NCBI RefSeq assembly: GCF_006788895.1
Contig: NZ_VFRA01000001.1
Coordinates: 62,001-126,000 of the forward strand
Source: Rhodoglobus vestalii
GTDB lineage: Bacteria > Actinomycetota > Actinomycetes > Actinomycetales > Microbacteriaceae
Length of the DNA: 64,000 nucleotides
Direction: 5' to 3'
Position numbers and translations under genes: made by a program. Positions 8,770 through 16,977 of this stretch are shown here, piece by piece. Positions within the stretch are counted from its first letter, which is position 1, and every line of letters starts with the position of its first letter. The notes beneath the pieces are model-generated. The model saw only the letters and a list, made by a program, of their open reading frames with translations. It made no database searches and was not told where the DNA came from.

Positions 8770-11016
8770 ATGAGCGAATCAGCACAATCTTCTGCCTCGT
8801 TTCGGGCACTGTTGCCGAGGATTTTTTCTCGCGCTCAACCTGCGGGCGCTGTTGAGAAATTACTGCGCACGGTAAAGATGAATCATCCCAAAGCGAATCT
8901 TGCGCTGATTGAGCGGGCCTATGCGGCGGCTTTCCGGGCGCACGACGGGCAGAAGCGCAAAAGTGGCGAGCCCTACATCACTCACCCGGTAGCGGTTGCG
9001 CAGGTTCTGGCGGAACTGGGCATCGGTGAGAAAACGATCGCAGCAGCCCTGCTGCATGACACCGTCGAAGACACGGAGTACTCACTCGATGAGTTGCGGG
9101 TCGAGTTTGGTGACGAAATCGCCATGCTGGTCGATGGGGTAACGAAGCTCGATAAGATCAAGTACGGCGACAGTGCGCAGGCAGAAACTGTTCGCAAGAT
9201 GATTGTTGCGATGTCGAAAGATATCCGTGTTCTCGTCATCAAGCTGGCCGACCGACTTCACAATGCGCGAACGTGGGGATTCGTGCCGAGGGAGTCAGCT
9301 TCTCGTAAGGCGCAAGAGACACTCGAAATCTATGCGCCACTGGCACATCGACTCGGAATCCAAGCGATCAAAATCGAGCTCGAAGATCTCTCGTTCGCTG
9401 TGCTGCATCCGAAAATCTATGTCGAGATAGAAAGTCTTGTGACCAAGCGCACGCCCATGCGTGACGAATTTCTGAAAGAGGTCATTGCCTCAGTCAGTGA
9501 TGATCTCAAGACCGCTCGCATCAAGGGATCTGTGGCAGGGAGACCGAAGCAGCACTACTCGATCTACCAAAAGATGATTGTGCGTGGCCGCGAATTTGAT
9601 GAGATCTACGATCTCGTCGGCATCCGGGTTTTGGTGAACTCTGTGCGTGACTGCTATGCGGTGCTTGGCTCAATTCACGCTAGGTGGAACCCGATTCCCG
9701 GGCGATTCAAAGACTATATCGCGACGCCCAAATTCAATCTCTATCAGTCGCTCCACACAACCGTGATTGGCCCCCAGGGGCGTGCGGTAGAGCTCCAGAT
9801 TCGAACGAACGAGATGCATCACCGGGCTGAATTCGGCGTTGCGGCACATTGGAAGTATAAGGATCGAAGTGCCGGCAAAATTGTTGAGAGCGGACCGGTC
9901 GATAGCGACATGGCGTGGCTTGCTCACATTACCGACTGGCAGGCAGAGACATCTGACCCCGGCGAGTTCCTTGAATCGTTGCGGTTCGAGATTGGTGCCA
10001 AAGAGGTCTACGTGTTCACCCCGCAAGGAAAGGTCATCGGACTCCCTGCTGGGGCCACACCGGTCGACTTTGCCTACGCCGTGCACACTGAGATTGGTCA
10101 CCGCACCATGGGCGCCAAAGTCAATGGTCGCCTCGTTCCACTAGAGAGTGAACTGACAAGCGGCGACTCAGTTGAGGTGTTCACTTCTAAGAGTCCGGAT
10201 GCCGCACCCAGCCAAGACTGGCTGGGTTTCGTCAAGAGCACGAGAGCCCGCAACAAGATTCGGGCGTGGTTCACAAAAGAGCGACGCGATGAAGCGATTG
10301 AGCAGGGCAAGGACGCGATCGCGCGAGCGATGCGCAAGCAGAACATGCCGCTGCAAAAGCTCATGAATCATGAGTCCTTCGCTGATCTTGCGGCAACGAT
10401 GCGGTATGAAGACGTATCAGCGCTGTACGCGGCAGTCGGCGAGGGGCATGTATCGACACAGTCGGTGATTGAGAAGCTTGTTGCGTCGCTCAGTTCAGGC
10501 ACCGACGAAGACGACGGCGAGCTTACTTTTCCGGCGCAGGGAAAGCTTCGTCCTTTCAAGCATTCAGACTCGGGAATTCTGGTGCGCGGTGCGCCCGATA
10601 TCTTGGTCAAACTGGCTCGTTGCTGCACCCCTGTCCCTGGCGACACGGTTGCGGGTTTTGTTACGCGCGGTGCTGGTGTCTCCGTTCACCGTTCTGATTG
10701 CCGGAACGTTCAGTCATTGCTCGATGAGCCTGAGCGCATGATTGATGTGGAGTGGGCCCCCACTTCGAAGAGTCTCTTTCTTGTGCAAATTCAGGTGGAG
10801 GCACTTGATCGCGCTGGACTGCTATCAGATATCACGAAGGTGTTGAGTGAAACGCACGTCAATATTCTTTCCGCAACCGTGAATACATCCACTGATCGCC
10901 TGGCGATCAGCAAGTTCGTCTTCGAGATGGGAGACACAACCCATCTTGATCGTGTTCTCAACGCCGTGAGACGAGTTGACGCGGTCTACGACGTGTACCG
11001 GGTCAACAGCGGCTAG
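8770..11016 (+). CDS. rel: bifunctional (p)ppGpp synthetase/hydrolase Rel
   Basis: Rel makes and degrades the stringent-response alarmone (p)ppGpp from ATP and GDP/GTP, sensing uncharged tRNA on the ribosome. The 748-residue layout is complete: an HD hydrolase domain (H96-D97 in LLHDTVEDT), a synthetase domain with GRPKQHYSIYQKM, RFKD at 312-315 and VELQIRT, then a TGS domain (EVYVFTPQGKVIGLP), a conserved-cysteine region (RCCTPVPGD) and a C-terminal ACT domain. RFKD is the loop form found in bifunctional enzymes, and the intact HD pair supports hydrolase activity. In most actinobacteria this single Rel is the main alarmone enzyme. The start has a GGAGGT ribosome binding site. Confidence 0.97.
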   Translation: MSESAQSSASFRALLPRIFSRAQPAGAVEKLLRTVKMNHPKANLALIERAYAAAFRAHDGQKRKSGEPYITHPVAVAQVLAELGIGEKTIAAALLHDTVEDTEYSLDELRVEFGDEIAMLVDGVTKLDKIKYGDSAQAETVRKMIVAMSKDIRVLVIKLADRLHNARTWGFVPRESASRKAQETLEIYAPLAHRLGIQAIKIELEDLSFAVLHPKIYVEIESLVTKRTPMRDEFLKEVIASVSDDLKTARIKGSVAGRPKQHYSIYQKMIVRGREFDEIYDLVGIRVLVNSVRDCYAVLGSIHARWNPIPGRFKDYIATPKFNLYQSLHTTVIGPQGRAVELQIRTNEMHHRAEFGVAAHWKYKDRSAGKIVESGPVDSDMAWLAHITDWQAETSDPGEFLESLRFEIGAKEVYVFTPQGKVIGLPAGATPVDFAYAVHTEIGHRTMGAKVNGRLVPLESELTSGDSVEVFTSKSPDAAPSQDWLGFVKSTRARNKIRAWFTKERRDEAIEQGKDAIARAMRKQNMPLQKLMNHESFADLAATMRYEDVSALYAAVGEGHVSTQSVIEKLVASLSSGTDEDDGELTFPAQGKLRPFKHSDSGILVRGAPDILVKLARCCTPVPGDTVAGFVTRGAGVSVHRSDCRNVQSLLDEPERMIDVEWAPTSKSLFLVQIQVEALDRAGLLSDITKVLSETHVNILSATVNTSTDRLAISKFVFEMGDTTHLDRVLNAVRRVDAVYDVYRVNSG

Positions 11017-11600
11017 TTTGCTATCGTCTGCACGGCCGCTGTCTGCATAGTCGCCGTAGGGATGAGTGCCAGGCGCTCAAGAGCGACGCGTTTCTGCGGC
11101 AGGTTTCTTCGTGCCGAGAGTGCGTCTGAGCATGTTGCGTGATCGAGTTTGCCGTCCTTCATCAGCGCGATGACCGCAGAAGTCTCACGGATGCTGAAAT
11201 TTTCGCTGAATCTCAGCAGGTCGAGCACTGTTCGGAGTCGCGAAGTGACGCTGACGTTTGACACCGTGTCGATCTCATCTGAGGCGATCACGACTTCGCG
11301 CAGTGTGGCGTTGAGGCTCGGATGGGGTCGCGTGCGCGCCCCAATCGCGACACACAGCTGATGTCGACGTGGGGGAGTGATCACCGCACCCCAGACCCAA
11401 GCCGCGCTCATGCGTTCGGCAATTATTCGAGAATCGAGCACAACACCGAGTGCGCGAGCACGCAAGTGGGTGGTTTCGAACTCGTCTATGGCACAAAAGC
11501 ACTGATCTAACGCGTAGAGCTCCCCGTCAAGGGCTGCGCACTGCAGTTCGGCGAGCGGGAGATCAACAGCGCTAAGCACTGATGGCAATCGTGGTGTCAT
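11013..11600 (-). CDS. uncharacterised protein, weakly AbiEi-antitoxin-like
   Basis: This 195-residue protein is not confidently recognised. It opens with a short N-terminal region, then ALDGELYALDQCFCAIDEF, a tryptophan-containing helix RMSAAWVWGAVITPP and a later VTSRLRTVLDLLRF segment. That order recalls actinobacterial proteins labelled AbiEi-family antitoxin, in which a winged helix precedes a conserved Arg-Thr-Xaa-Asp-Leu-like motif, but no toxin partner lies beside it. No membrane segment or signal peptide is visible. It is convergent with rel, overlapping its stop by 4 bases, and lies downstream of the DUF349 gene on the same strand. I recall similar proteins next to DUF349 genes in related genomes. 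Confidence 0.7.
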   Translation of the reverse strand: MTPRLPSVLSAVDLPLAELQCAALDGELYALDQCFCAIDEFETTHLRARALGVVLDSRIIAERMSAAWVWGAVITPPRRHQLCVAIGARTRPHPSLNATLREVVIASDEIDTVSNVSVTSRLRTVLDLLRFSENFSIRETSAVIALMKDGKLDHATCSDALSARRNLPQKRVALERLALIPTATMQTAAVQTIAN

Positions 11601-11682
11601 TGCTCCATCGTGCCGCTATCCTTGCGTCAGCAGTCGCGTCGCAGCGATTCAGTGGACAAACTGCTGGCTTGTGGACAGTTGG

Positions 11683-12912
11683 CTACTTGACCGCGCTCAG
11701 CCACGCCTTCCGCGCATCAAGAGCATCTTGAGCCGCTGCGATCTTCTTAGCATCGCCAGTGGTCCGCGCTGCGGCGAGTTCCGCCTCAAGTTTGGCGATA
11801 ACGTCGTTGAGCTGACCCAGGAACCCTTCGGAACGTTCTTGACGTTCCGGATTGCTCTTGTTCCAGTGGTCCTCGTCTAGCTTGCGAACCGCAGTCTCGA
11901 TCTTTCGCAGCCGCTCTTCTGCGACCTTGATCTTGTCACGCGGAACTTTACCAATGTCATCCCAGCGTTTCTGAACTGACATGAGGGTCTTTTTAGCCTG
12001 AGCACGGTCAGTGGCAGTCAAGAGAGGCTCCGCCTCATCAAGAAGAGCCTTCTTGAGTTCCCAGTTAGCGGTGAATTCAACAGTGTCTCGGGCGTCGATT
12101 TCTGACTTCGCCGAGTAGAGCACATCACCGGCTTGCTTGAACTTCGCCCACAGCGCGTCGTCGAATTTCTTGCCGGCCCGGCCAGCGGCCTTCCAGCGAT
12201 CGAGCAGACGACGGTAGGTGGGAATGGCGTCGGCACCCTGGGAGATGAGAGCCTCAGCTTCATCAACAAGCGCTTGCTTCTCGGCGCGCGCCTGCTTGTG
12301 AGCGGTATCGAGCTCGGCGAAGAACGCGCGTCGGTGAGTGTCAATGGTGCTTCTGGCGGCACGGAAGCGCTTCCAGAGTTCGTTCGCTTCTGCCTTCGGC
12401 AGGCGAGGACCATCGGTTTGATGCGCCTTCCACCGTGCAAAGATTTCATCCATTTGGGCAGTTACCTGTTTCCACTGCGCCTTGGCGGGGTCGGCTGCGG
12501 CGAGAGTCTCGGCCTCAACGACGAGCGCGGTGCGGGTCGCGATTGCTTCGCCGAGTGCAATCTTCGCCTCTTCGCTCTGCTTTTCCGTCAGTTTCGTGAC
12601 GGAGCCACTGAGAGCTTCGACTCGGGCGTGGAGAGCGGGGAGATCGCCGACGGCATTGGCGGTTGCAATTGACTCGCTAAGGGTACGAATCGTTTTCGAG
12701 ACGTCTGCTGCCGGTGCGCCGTTCTTGACGCGCTGTTCAAGTAGCGTTACTTGGCCTGCTAATTCGTGATACTTGCGGGTGAAGTAGGCCAAAGCTTCTT
12801 CGGGGGTTCCATCAGGGTATTGTCCGACTGCACGTTCGCCTTCTGCTTCCCGTACAAATACGGTACCCGTCTCATCGACGCGTCCCCACTCGTTTTGCTC
12901 CTGTGTAGCCAA
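11683..12912 (-). CDS. DUF349 domain-containing protein
   Basis: The 409-residue protein is highly charged and helical, with repeated Trp-containing units such as WKQVTAQMDEIFARWKA, ELWKRFRAARSTIDTHR and DDALWAKFKQAGDVLYSAK. These are DUF349 repeats. The N-terminal part has the family's WGRVDETGTVFVREAEGERA and a coiled-coil segment at about 45-75. There is no signal peptide or membrane segment, so it is probably cytoplasmic; its biochemical role is unknown. The start is a TTG at 12912 preceded by AAGGTGA at a suitable distance. A direct repeat GTGGACA (11652-11658 and 11671-11677) lies just after its stop codon. Confidence 0.92.
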   Translation of the reverse strand: MATQEQNEWGRVDETGTVFVREAEGERAVGQYPDGTPEEALAYFTRKYHELAGQVTLLEQRVKNGAPAADVSKTIRTLSESIATANAVGDLPALHARVEALSGSVTKLTEKQSEEAKIALGEAIATRTALVVEAETLAAADPAKAQWKQVTAQMDEIFARWKAHQTDGPRLPKAEANELWKRFRAARSTIDTHRRAFFAELDTAHKQARAEKQALVDEAEALISQGADAIPTYRRLLDRWKAAGRAGKKFDDALWAKFKQAGDVLYSAKSEIDARDTVEFTANWELKKALLDEAEPLLTATDRAQAKKTLMSVQKRWDDIGKVPRDKIKVAEERLRKIETAVRKLDEDHWNKSNPERQERSEGFLGQLNDVIAKLEAELAAARTTGDAKKIAAAQDALDARKAWLSAVK

Positions 12913-12997
12913 TTACTTCACCTTGCTGGTTATGCCGGAAGCCGCTGCCCGGGTGAACCCAAGCTTAGAACAACCGTGCCTAGTGTCGTTGCCGCTG

Positions 12998-13789
12998 TTA
13001 CTGGATCGTGAAGCGCGTGATGCTGGTCTCAATCACAGGAACCCCGTCTTCTGCATCGTCGGCAACGCCACCGTCGGTGATCTCTGACTGCAACGCATCG
13101 AGACCAGAAACGACCGTGCCAACAATGCTGTAACCACCGGCGGCATCGTCGGGGATTGTTGCATCATCAAAGACGATGAAGAACTGCCGCCCGTTGGAGA
13201 ATGCGTCGTCACCGCTGCGGGCCACAGCGATTGTTCCGGCTGGATAGAATCCGCCAACTCCGGCATTCTCGATGGGTCCGTAAGCGTAGCCGGGCTCGCT
13301 TGCCCCTGTTCCGTCGAGGGAGCCGCACTGGATCAGGCCGACTTTTTCCGTTTTTACGAGGCGGTGACAGAATTTGCCGACGTAGTAGTTGTTCGCTATG
13401 GAGTCGACGATCGATGCGACTGCTTGGGGTGCGCCAGCTCCATCAAGTTCGATTCCGAGTGTCACATCGTTGAGGCTGAGCTCGCCGGTCCAAGTTCGGG
13501 CTTCGGCGACAGACACATCCGGGACGTCACCCACGTTCTCTTGCGCTGATGCGGATGGCTCCGGTGTAAACGACGGAGCGGGTTCGGGTGCGCCAGGACC
13601 AGAACTGAAGTAGAACACCTGCGCTGCAGAAACCAGGGCGATCACGATGAGCCCAATGCTGATCGCGAGAATGTTGTCTCGCTTGCGCCGTGCGAGCGTT
13701 TTTTCATGAACAACCGTGCGGGCAGAGTAGTGGCGCAGGCGTTCCCGTGCTTCGCGTTGCTCGCGTGAATGCTTCTTGCTCGATGCCAC
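12998..13789 (-). CDS. membrane-anchored cyclophilin-type peptidyl-prolyl isomerase
   Basis: The protein probably catalyses proline cis-trans isomerisation outside the cytoplasmic membrane. After a basic N-terminus of about 38 residues comes one membrane segment (about 40-60), a Pro/Glu/Ser-rich linker, and a cyclophilin domain from about 95 to the end. The domain shows NYYVGKFCHRLV, IQCGSLDGTG, GTIAVARSGDD, GRQFFIVFDDA and YSIVGTVVSGLD. I chose GTG at 13789 (263 residues) because the AAGGAG ribosome binding site is 5 bases away; the adjoining ATG at 13792 would leave only 2 bases. An in-frame ATG at 13870 is too far upstream. It is divergent from rarA. Confidence 0.9.
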   Translation of the reverse strand: MASSKKHSREQREARERLRHYSARTVVHEKTLARRKRDNILAISIGLIVIALVSAAQVFYFSSGPGAPEPAPSFTPEPSASAQENVGDVPDVSVAEARTWTGELSLNDVTLGIELDGAGAPQAVASIVDSIANNYYVGKFCHRLVKTEKVGLIQCGSLDGTGASEPGYAYGPIENAGVGGFYPAGTIAVARSGDDAFSNGRQFFIVFDDATIPDDAAGGYSIVGTVVSGLDALQSEITDGGVADDAEDGVPVIETSITRFTIQ

Positions 13790-13844
13790 CATTACTCCTT
13801 GAAGACTCGCGGACAGCGCCGCGGTAGTAGAAACGCCACACTGA

Positions 13845-13874
13845 ACCTTACGGTCTCGCACGAATCTCAACCAA
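13845..13874 (-). promoter_or_regulatory. probable promoter of the cyclophilin gene
   Basis: Read on the minus strand, TTGGTT (13874-13869) and TAAGGT (13850-13845) are separated by 18 bases, upstream of the cyclophilin start. The match is fair, not strong. Confidence 0.4.
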
Positions 13875-13932
13875 ACGCTGCGGAGACGTGGAGTGGAGGT
13901 CGTGCGTCGTGCCTGCGGTCAGTCGAGGCGAT

Positions 13933-13938
13933 TACGAT
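13933..13938 (+). promoter_or_regulatory. -10 box of rarA, leaderless type
   Basis: TACGAT ends 6 bases before the rarA ATG at 13945, with no ribosome binding site in the gap. Confidence 0.45.
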
Positions 13939-13944
13939 TGAACC

Positions 13945-15276
13945 ATGGATGATTCCGCGACTCTTCACAGCGGCGCCACGCCGCTTGCCGTGCGCATGCG
14001 TCCGCTGTTTCTCGAGGAGATCGTCGGCCAGAAGCACCTGCTGCAGCGCGGCTCCCCCCTGATGAGCCTCGCGTCAGACACCGAGGGTAGTCATGGGTCG
14101 GCATCCATCATTCTGTGGGGTCCTCCTGGCACCGGAAAAACCACGATTGCCAAGGCAATAGCGCGTGGTTCACAGCGCAAGTTTGTTGAGCTGTCGGCGG
14201 TTACGGCTGGGGTGAAAGATGTTCGCCAGACGATGGAGCAGGCGCTCTCAGCGCGCGACCTCTACGGCGTGTCTACGGTGCTCTTTCTTGATGAGATTCA
14301 CCGATTCACGAAAGCGCAGCAGGATGCATTGCTGCCGGGTGTCGAAAATGGTTGGGTGATCCTCATCGCAGCGACGACCGAGAACCCTTCCTTCTCGATA
14401 ATTTCACCGTTGCTGTCGCGATCACTCCTTCTCACTCTCAACGAGCTCGACGATGACGACCTGGGGGAGTTGGTTGACCGTGCGGTGAGCGACGCCCGCG
14501 GGTTAAAGGGTGCGGTCGTGCTTGAGCCAGAGGCTCGTGCACTTCTCGTGCGGCTGTCTTCGGGCGATGCGCGTCGCGCCCTCACGGCTCTTGAGGCATC
14601 TGCGGTCTCGGCAGCAAACGATGAGCACCCCCAAACGCCTGTCGTGGTCACAGCAGAGCACGTCGCAAACGCGGTTGATCGCGCCCTGCTGCGCTATGAC
14701 CGTCAGGGTGATGAGCACTATGACGTCGTTAGTGCGTTCATCAAGTCGGTGCGGGGATCCGACGTTGATGCGGCACTGCACTATCTGGCACGGATGATCG
14801 AGGCGGGCGAAGATTCGCGCTATATCGCACGGCGCATCATCATCAGCGCTGCAGAGGATGTCGGAATTGCTGACCCCCACGCGCTGGTGGTCGCTGTTGC
14901 TGCTGCTGATGCTGTCCAACTGATCGGGATGCCAGAAGGTCGTATTCCGTTAGCGGAGGCTGTCGTCTATCTTGCGACGGCGCCTAAATCGAATGCTGCC
15001 TACACGGCGTTGGATGCGGCAATCGCCGACGTTCGCGCAGGAAAGATTGGTCGTGTGCCCATGCCCCTTCGTGACGCACATTATCCTGGGGCGAAGCGTT
15101 TAGGTCATGGAAAGGGGTACCGGTACTCCCATGATTCGGAGTTCGGTGTTGTCACGCAGCAGTACCTGCCTGATGTGCTGAAGGGCACCCAGTACTACAC
15201 CCCGACGAACAACGGAAACGAGCGGGACGTCTCAGCGCGTTTGGCGAAGTTGCGCGAAATCATCAACGGGGGCTAG
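13945..15276 (+). CDS. rarA: replication-associated recombination protein A (RarA/MgsA)
   Basis: RarA is an AAA+ ATPase of the clamp-loader group that acts at stalled replication forks. The 443-residue protein has the start [20 protein letters not shown], Walker A GPPGTGKT (59-66), Walker [10 protein letters not shown], sensor 1 [10 protein letters not shown] and the arginine finger neighbourhood SPLLSRS. Its C-terminal tetramerisation and DNA-binding region includes [32 protein letters not shown] and [18 protein letters not shown]. These distinguish it from RuvB. It stands alone between a divergent gene and rpsD, and has its own leaderless-type promoter. Confidence 0.95.
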   Translation: MDDSATLHSGATPLAVRMRPLFLEEIVGQKHLLQRGSPLMSLASDTEGSHGSASIILWGPPGTGKTTIAKAIARGSQRKFVELSAVTAGVKDVRQTMEQALSARDLYGVSTVLFLDEIHRFTKAQQDALLPGVENGWVILIAATTENPSFSIISPLLSRSLLLTLNELDDDDLGELVDRAVSDARGLKGAVVLEPEARALLVRLSSGDARRALTALEASAVSAANDEHPQTPVVVTAEHVANAVDRALLRYDRQGDEHYDVVSAFIKSVRGSDVDAALHYLARMIEAGEDSRYIARRIIISAAEDVGIADPHALVVAVAAADAVQLIGMPEGRIPLAEAVVYLATAPKSNAAYTALDAAIADVRAGKIGRVPMPLRDAHYPGAKRLGHGKGYRYSHDSEFGVVTQQYLPDVLKGTQYYTPTNNGNERDVSARLAKLREIINGG

Positions 15277-15462
15277 TGGACTGCCGGTAATGGCACGTGG
15301 AGCGTGGCTTTTCGTGTCGTCTATAGCCTTGCCGTGTTAGAGTTATGCGTCCCATCGATACGGTTTTGGCGCGCGGCTGCAATGAAACCGAATATCGCGG
15401 AGCAAGGTCTGTAGCCGACCAGTCTCCATTGGGCCATCCCTCTACTTTCTTCTGGTGTGTTG

Positions 15463-15482
15463 CGTACGCGCGTTCGCGTGCG
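15463..15482 (+). promoter_or_regulatory. hairpin in the rpsD upstream region
   Basis: An 8-bp stem (15463-15470 with 15475-15482) closes a CGTT loop in the 252-base gap between rarA and rpsD. S4 autoregulates its own mRNA in some bacteria, so this gap could hold a leader element, but I cannot match it to a known S4 leader. A TAGAGT at 15338-15343 is a possible -10. Confidence 0.3.
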
Positions 15483-15528
15483 AGTAATCACTGGAATGTT
15501 CTTACTTGAATCAATCGAAAAGGATCCT

Positions 15529-16158
15529 GTGTCTACTAAGTCACGTACCCGTAGCAAGACTCGCCTCTCGCGCGCACTGGGCATTGCCCTGACGCCGAAG
15601 GCCGCCAAGTACCTCGAAAAGCGCCCCTATGCTCCGGGTGAGCACGGCCGCACCAAGCGCAAGCAGGACAGTGACTACGCTGTTCGTCTGCGCGAAAAGC
15701 AGCGTCTACGCGCCCAGTACGGAATTCGTGAAGCTCAGCTGAAGATTCAGTTCGAAGAAGCTCGCAAGACCGCTGGCCTTACCGGTGAGAACTTGGTTGA
15801 GCAGCTCGAAATGCGTCTCGATGCCCTGATCGTTCGTTCAGCGATCGCCCGCACGACCGCTCAGGCTCGTCAGATGATCGTTCACCGCCACATCTTGGTC
15901 GACGGGCAGCTCGTTGACCGCCCGTCGTTCCGCGTCAAGCCGGGACAACTGATGCACGTCAAGGCTCGCAGCGAAGGCATGGAAATCTTTCAGGTCGCCG
16001 CCGCTGGCGGACACGTGGATGTGCTTCCGAAGACTCCTGGCTACCTTGAGGTAGAAATCGACAAGCTGCAGGCACGCCTCGTGCGTCGCCCGAAGCGCGC
16101 CGAAGTTCCTGTGACCTGTGAAGTTCAGCTCGTTGTTGAGTACTACGCAGCACGCTAG
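15529..16158 (+). CDS. rpsD: 30S ribosomal protein S4
   Basis: S4 is a primary 16S rRNA-binding protein that nucleates assembly of the 30S body. The chosen GTG at 15529 gives MSTKSRTRSKTRLSRALG and 209 residues, the expected actinobacterial length; an in-frame ATG 72 bases upstream would add an unrelated hydrophobic stretch. The N-terminal domain lacks zinc-binding cysteines. It carries RPYAPGEHGRTKRKQDSDY, followed by the S4 RNA-binding domain with EMRLDALIVRSAIARTTAQA and VDRPSFRVKPGQ. A GGAT sequence precedes the start. Here the gene stands alone, unlike in genomes where it sits in the rpoA operon. Confidence 0.97.
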   Translation: MSTKSRTRSKTRLSRALGIALTPKAAKYLEKRPYAPGEHGRTKRKQDSDYAVRLREKQRLRAQYGIREAQLKIQFEEARKTAGLTGENLVEQLEMRLDALIVRSAIARTTAQARQMIVHRHILVDGQLVDRPSFRVKPGQLMHVKARSEGMEIFQVAAAGGHVDVLPKTPGYLEVEIDKLQARLVRRPKRAEVPVTCEVQLVVEYYAAR

Positions 16159-16171
16159 CTAACGTGGCAAG

Positions 16172-16198
16172 GGCCGGGGCTTACGCCCCGGCCTTTTT
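16172..16198 (+). terminator. rho-independent terminator of rpsD
   Basis: A perfect 9-bp GC-rich stem (16172-16180 with 16185-16193) with a TTAC loop is followed by five T residues (16194-16198). This is the clearest intrinsic terminator in the window. Confidence 0.95.
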
Positions 16199-16271
16199 CG
16201 CGTTCGGTGCCATTTGGTGTGATTGTCGAATAGCGTGTAACCAAGACTTTTTGAGACTGATCGGAGTAGCC

Positions 16272-16634
16272 ATGACTGGCGGAGATATCGCGGGGCTCAT
16301 CGCGGCAGGAGTGTTCGCAATTCTCGTGGGGTTGCTCGCTGTGCCCCTGCTCAAACTGGGGCGGGTATTCGACGAGACAAGCTCAGCGATCCGCGGGGTG
16401 AGCGAAAACCTAGACCCCATGCTGACCGAGGCTACCTCCACCATTTCTGAGACCAATCGGCAGTTGGCGCGAGTGGACGCGATCACTCGCAATGTCGAAG
16501 AAACTACCGGCAACGTCTCCGCACTGGTAGCGCTGGCAGCGGCGACCGTGGGGGGTCCGCTAATCAAGATAGCGGGATTCAGCGCAGCCGTGCGCGTGGC
16601 AGTGCTGAGCATCCGCCCGAAGCGCCGTCGCTGA
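16272..16634 (+). CDS. DUF948-type small membrane protein
   Basis: The 120-residue protein begins with one membrane segment (about residues 5-25, IAGLIAAGVFAILVGLLAVP). A coiled-coil-like stretch follows, with repeated Thr/Ser/Asn heptad-like spacing (SAIRGVSENLDPMLTEATST), then a hydrophobic segment near 85-110 and a basic RPKRRR end. This is the pattern of DUF948 proteins, whose general-stress homologues in Firmicutes have no proven biochemical role. The ATG at 16272 is preceded by GGAG. It lies after the rpsD terminator and before another small protein and alaS. Confidence 0.85.
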   Translation: MTGGDIAGLIAAGVFAILVGLLAVPLLKLGRVFDETSSAIRGVSENLDPMLTEATSTISETNRQLARVDAITRNVEETTGNVSALVALAAATVGGPLIKIAGFSAAVRVAVLSIRPKRRR

Positions 16635-16703
16635 ATCGTCCAAACCACCTAAGCTAGAACGGTTCACGTACCGCTCGTGCACCCCAATCTGAAGGAGAAA
16701 AAT

Positions 16704-16931
16704 ATGAAAGGCGCAGTTCTTTTCGTAGTAGGTATTGCCGTTGGTTTCGTGGCAGCACATCAGGTTGCCAAGACCCCTGAAGGCGAGCGATTCTTCTCCG
16801 ATATTGACAGCAAGGCCCGCGAATTCACCGGCGCTGTGGTTGACGGCTATCGCGAACGCGAGGCTGAGCTTCGCGCGGCAGTCGGCGATGCCGAGGACGC
16901 ACTTTCGGATTTCGCACAGCGTTCTAAGTAA
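16704..16931 (+). CDS. small membrane-anchored protein of unknown function
   Basis: This 75-residue protein starts MKGAVLFVVGIAVGFVAAHQ, one membrane segment with a lysine at its cytoplasmic side. An acidic, helical stretch (YREREAELRAAVGDAEDALS) follows. I know similar short proteins from actinobacteria just upstream of alaS but no assigned function. The ATG at 16704 has a strong GAAGGAG ribosome binding site 7 bases upstream, which decides the start over an in-frame ATG at 16677. Its neighbours suggest co-transcription with the DUF948 protein, alaS or both. Confidence 0.85.
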   Translation: MKGAVLFVVGIAVGFVAAHQVAKTPEGERFFSDIDSKAREFTGAVVDGYREREAELRAAVGDAEDALSDFAQRSK

Positions 16932-16977
16932 GACAATCAGGGCCCTCGGGCCGCATTATTGAATTCCCGGGGATCCC

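Noticed and set aside
11652..11677. GTGGACA direct repeat as an operator or insertion footprint
   Set aside because: Only two copies, no inverted ends and no adjoining mobile gene; probably chance in the DUF349 3' flank.
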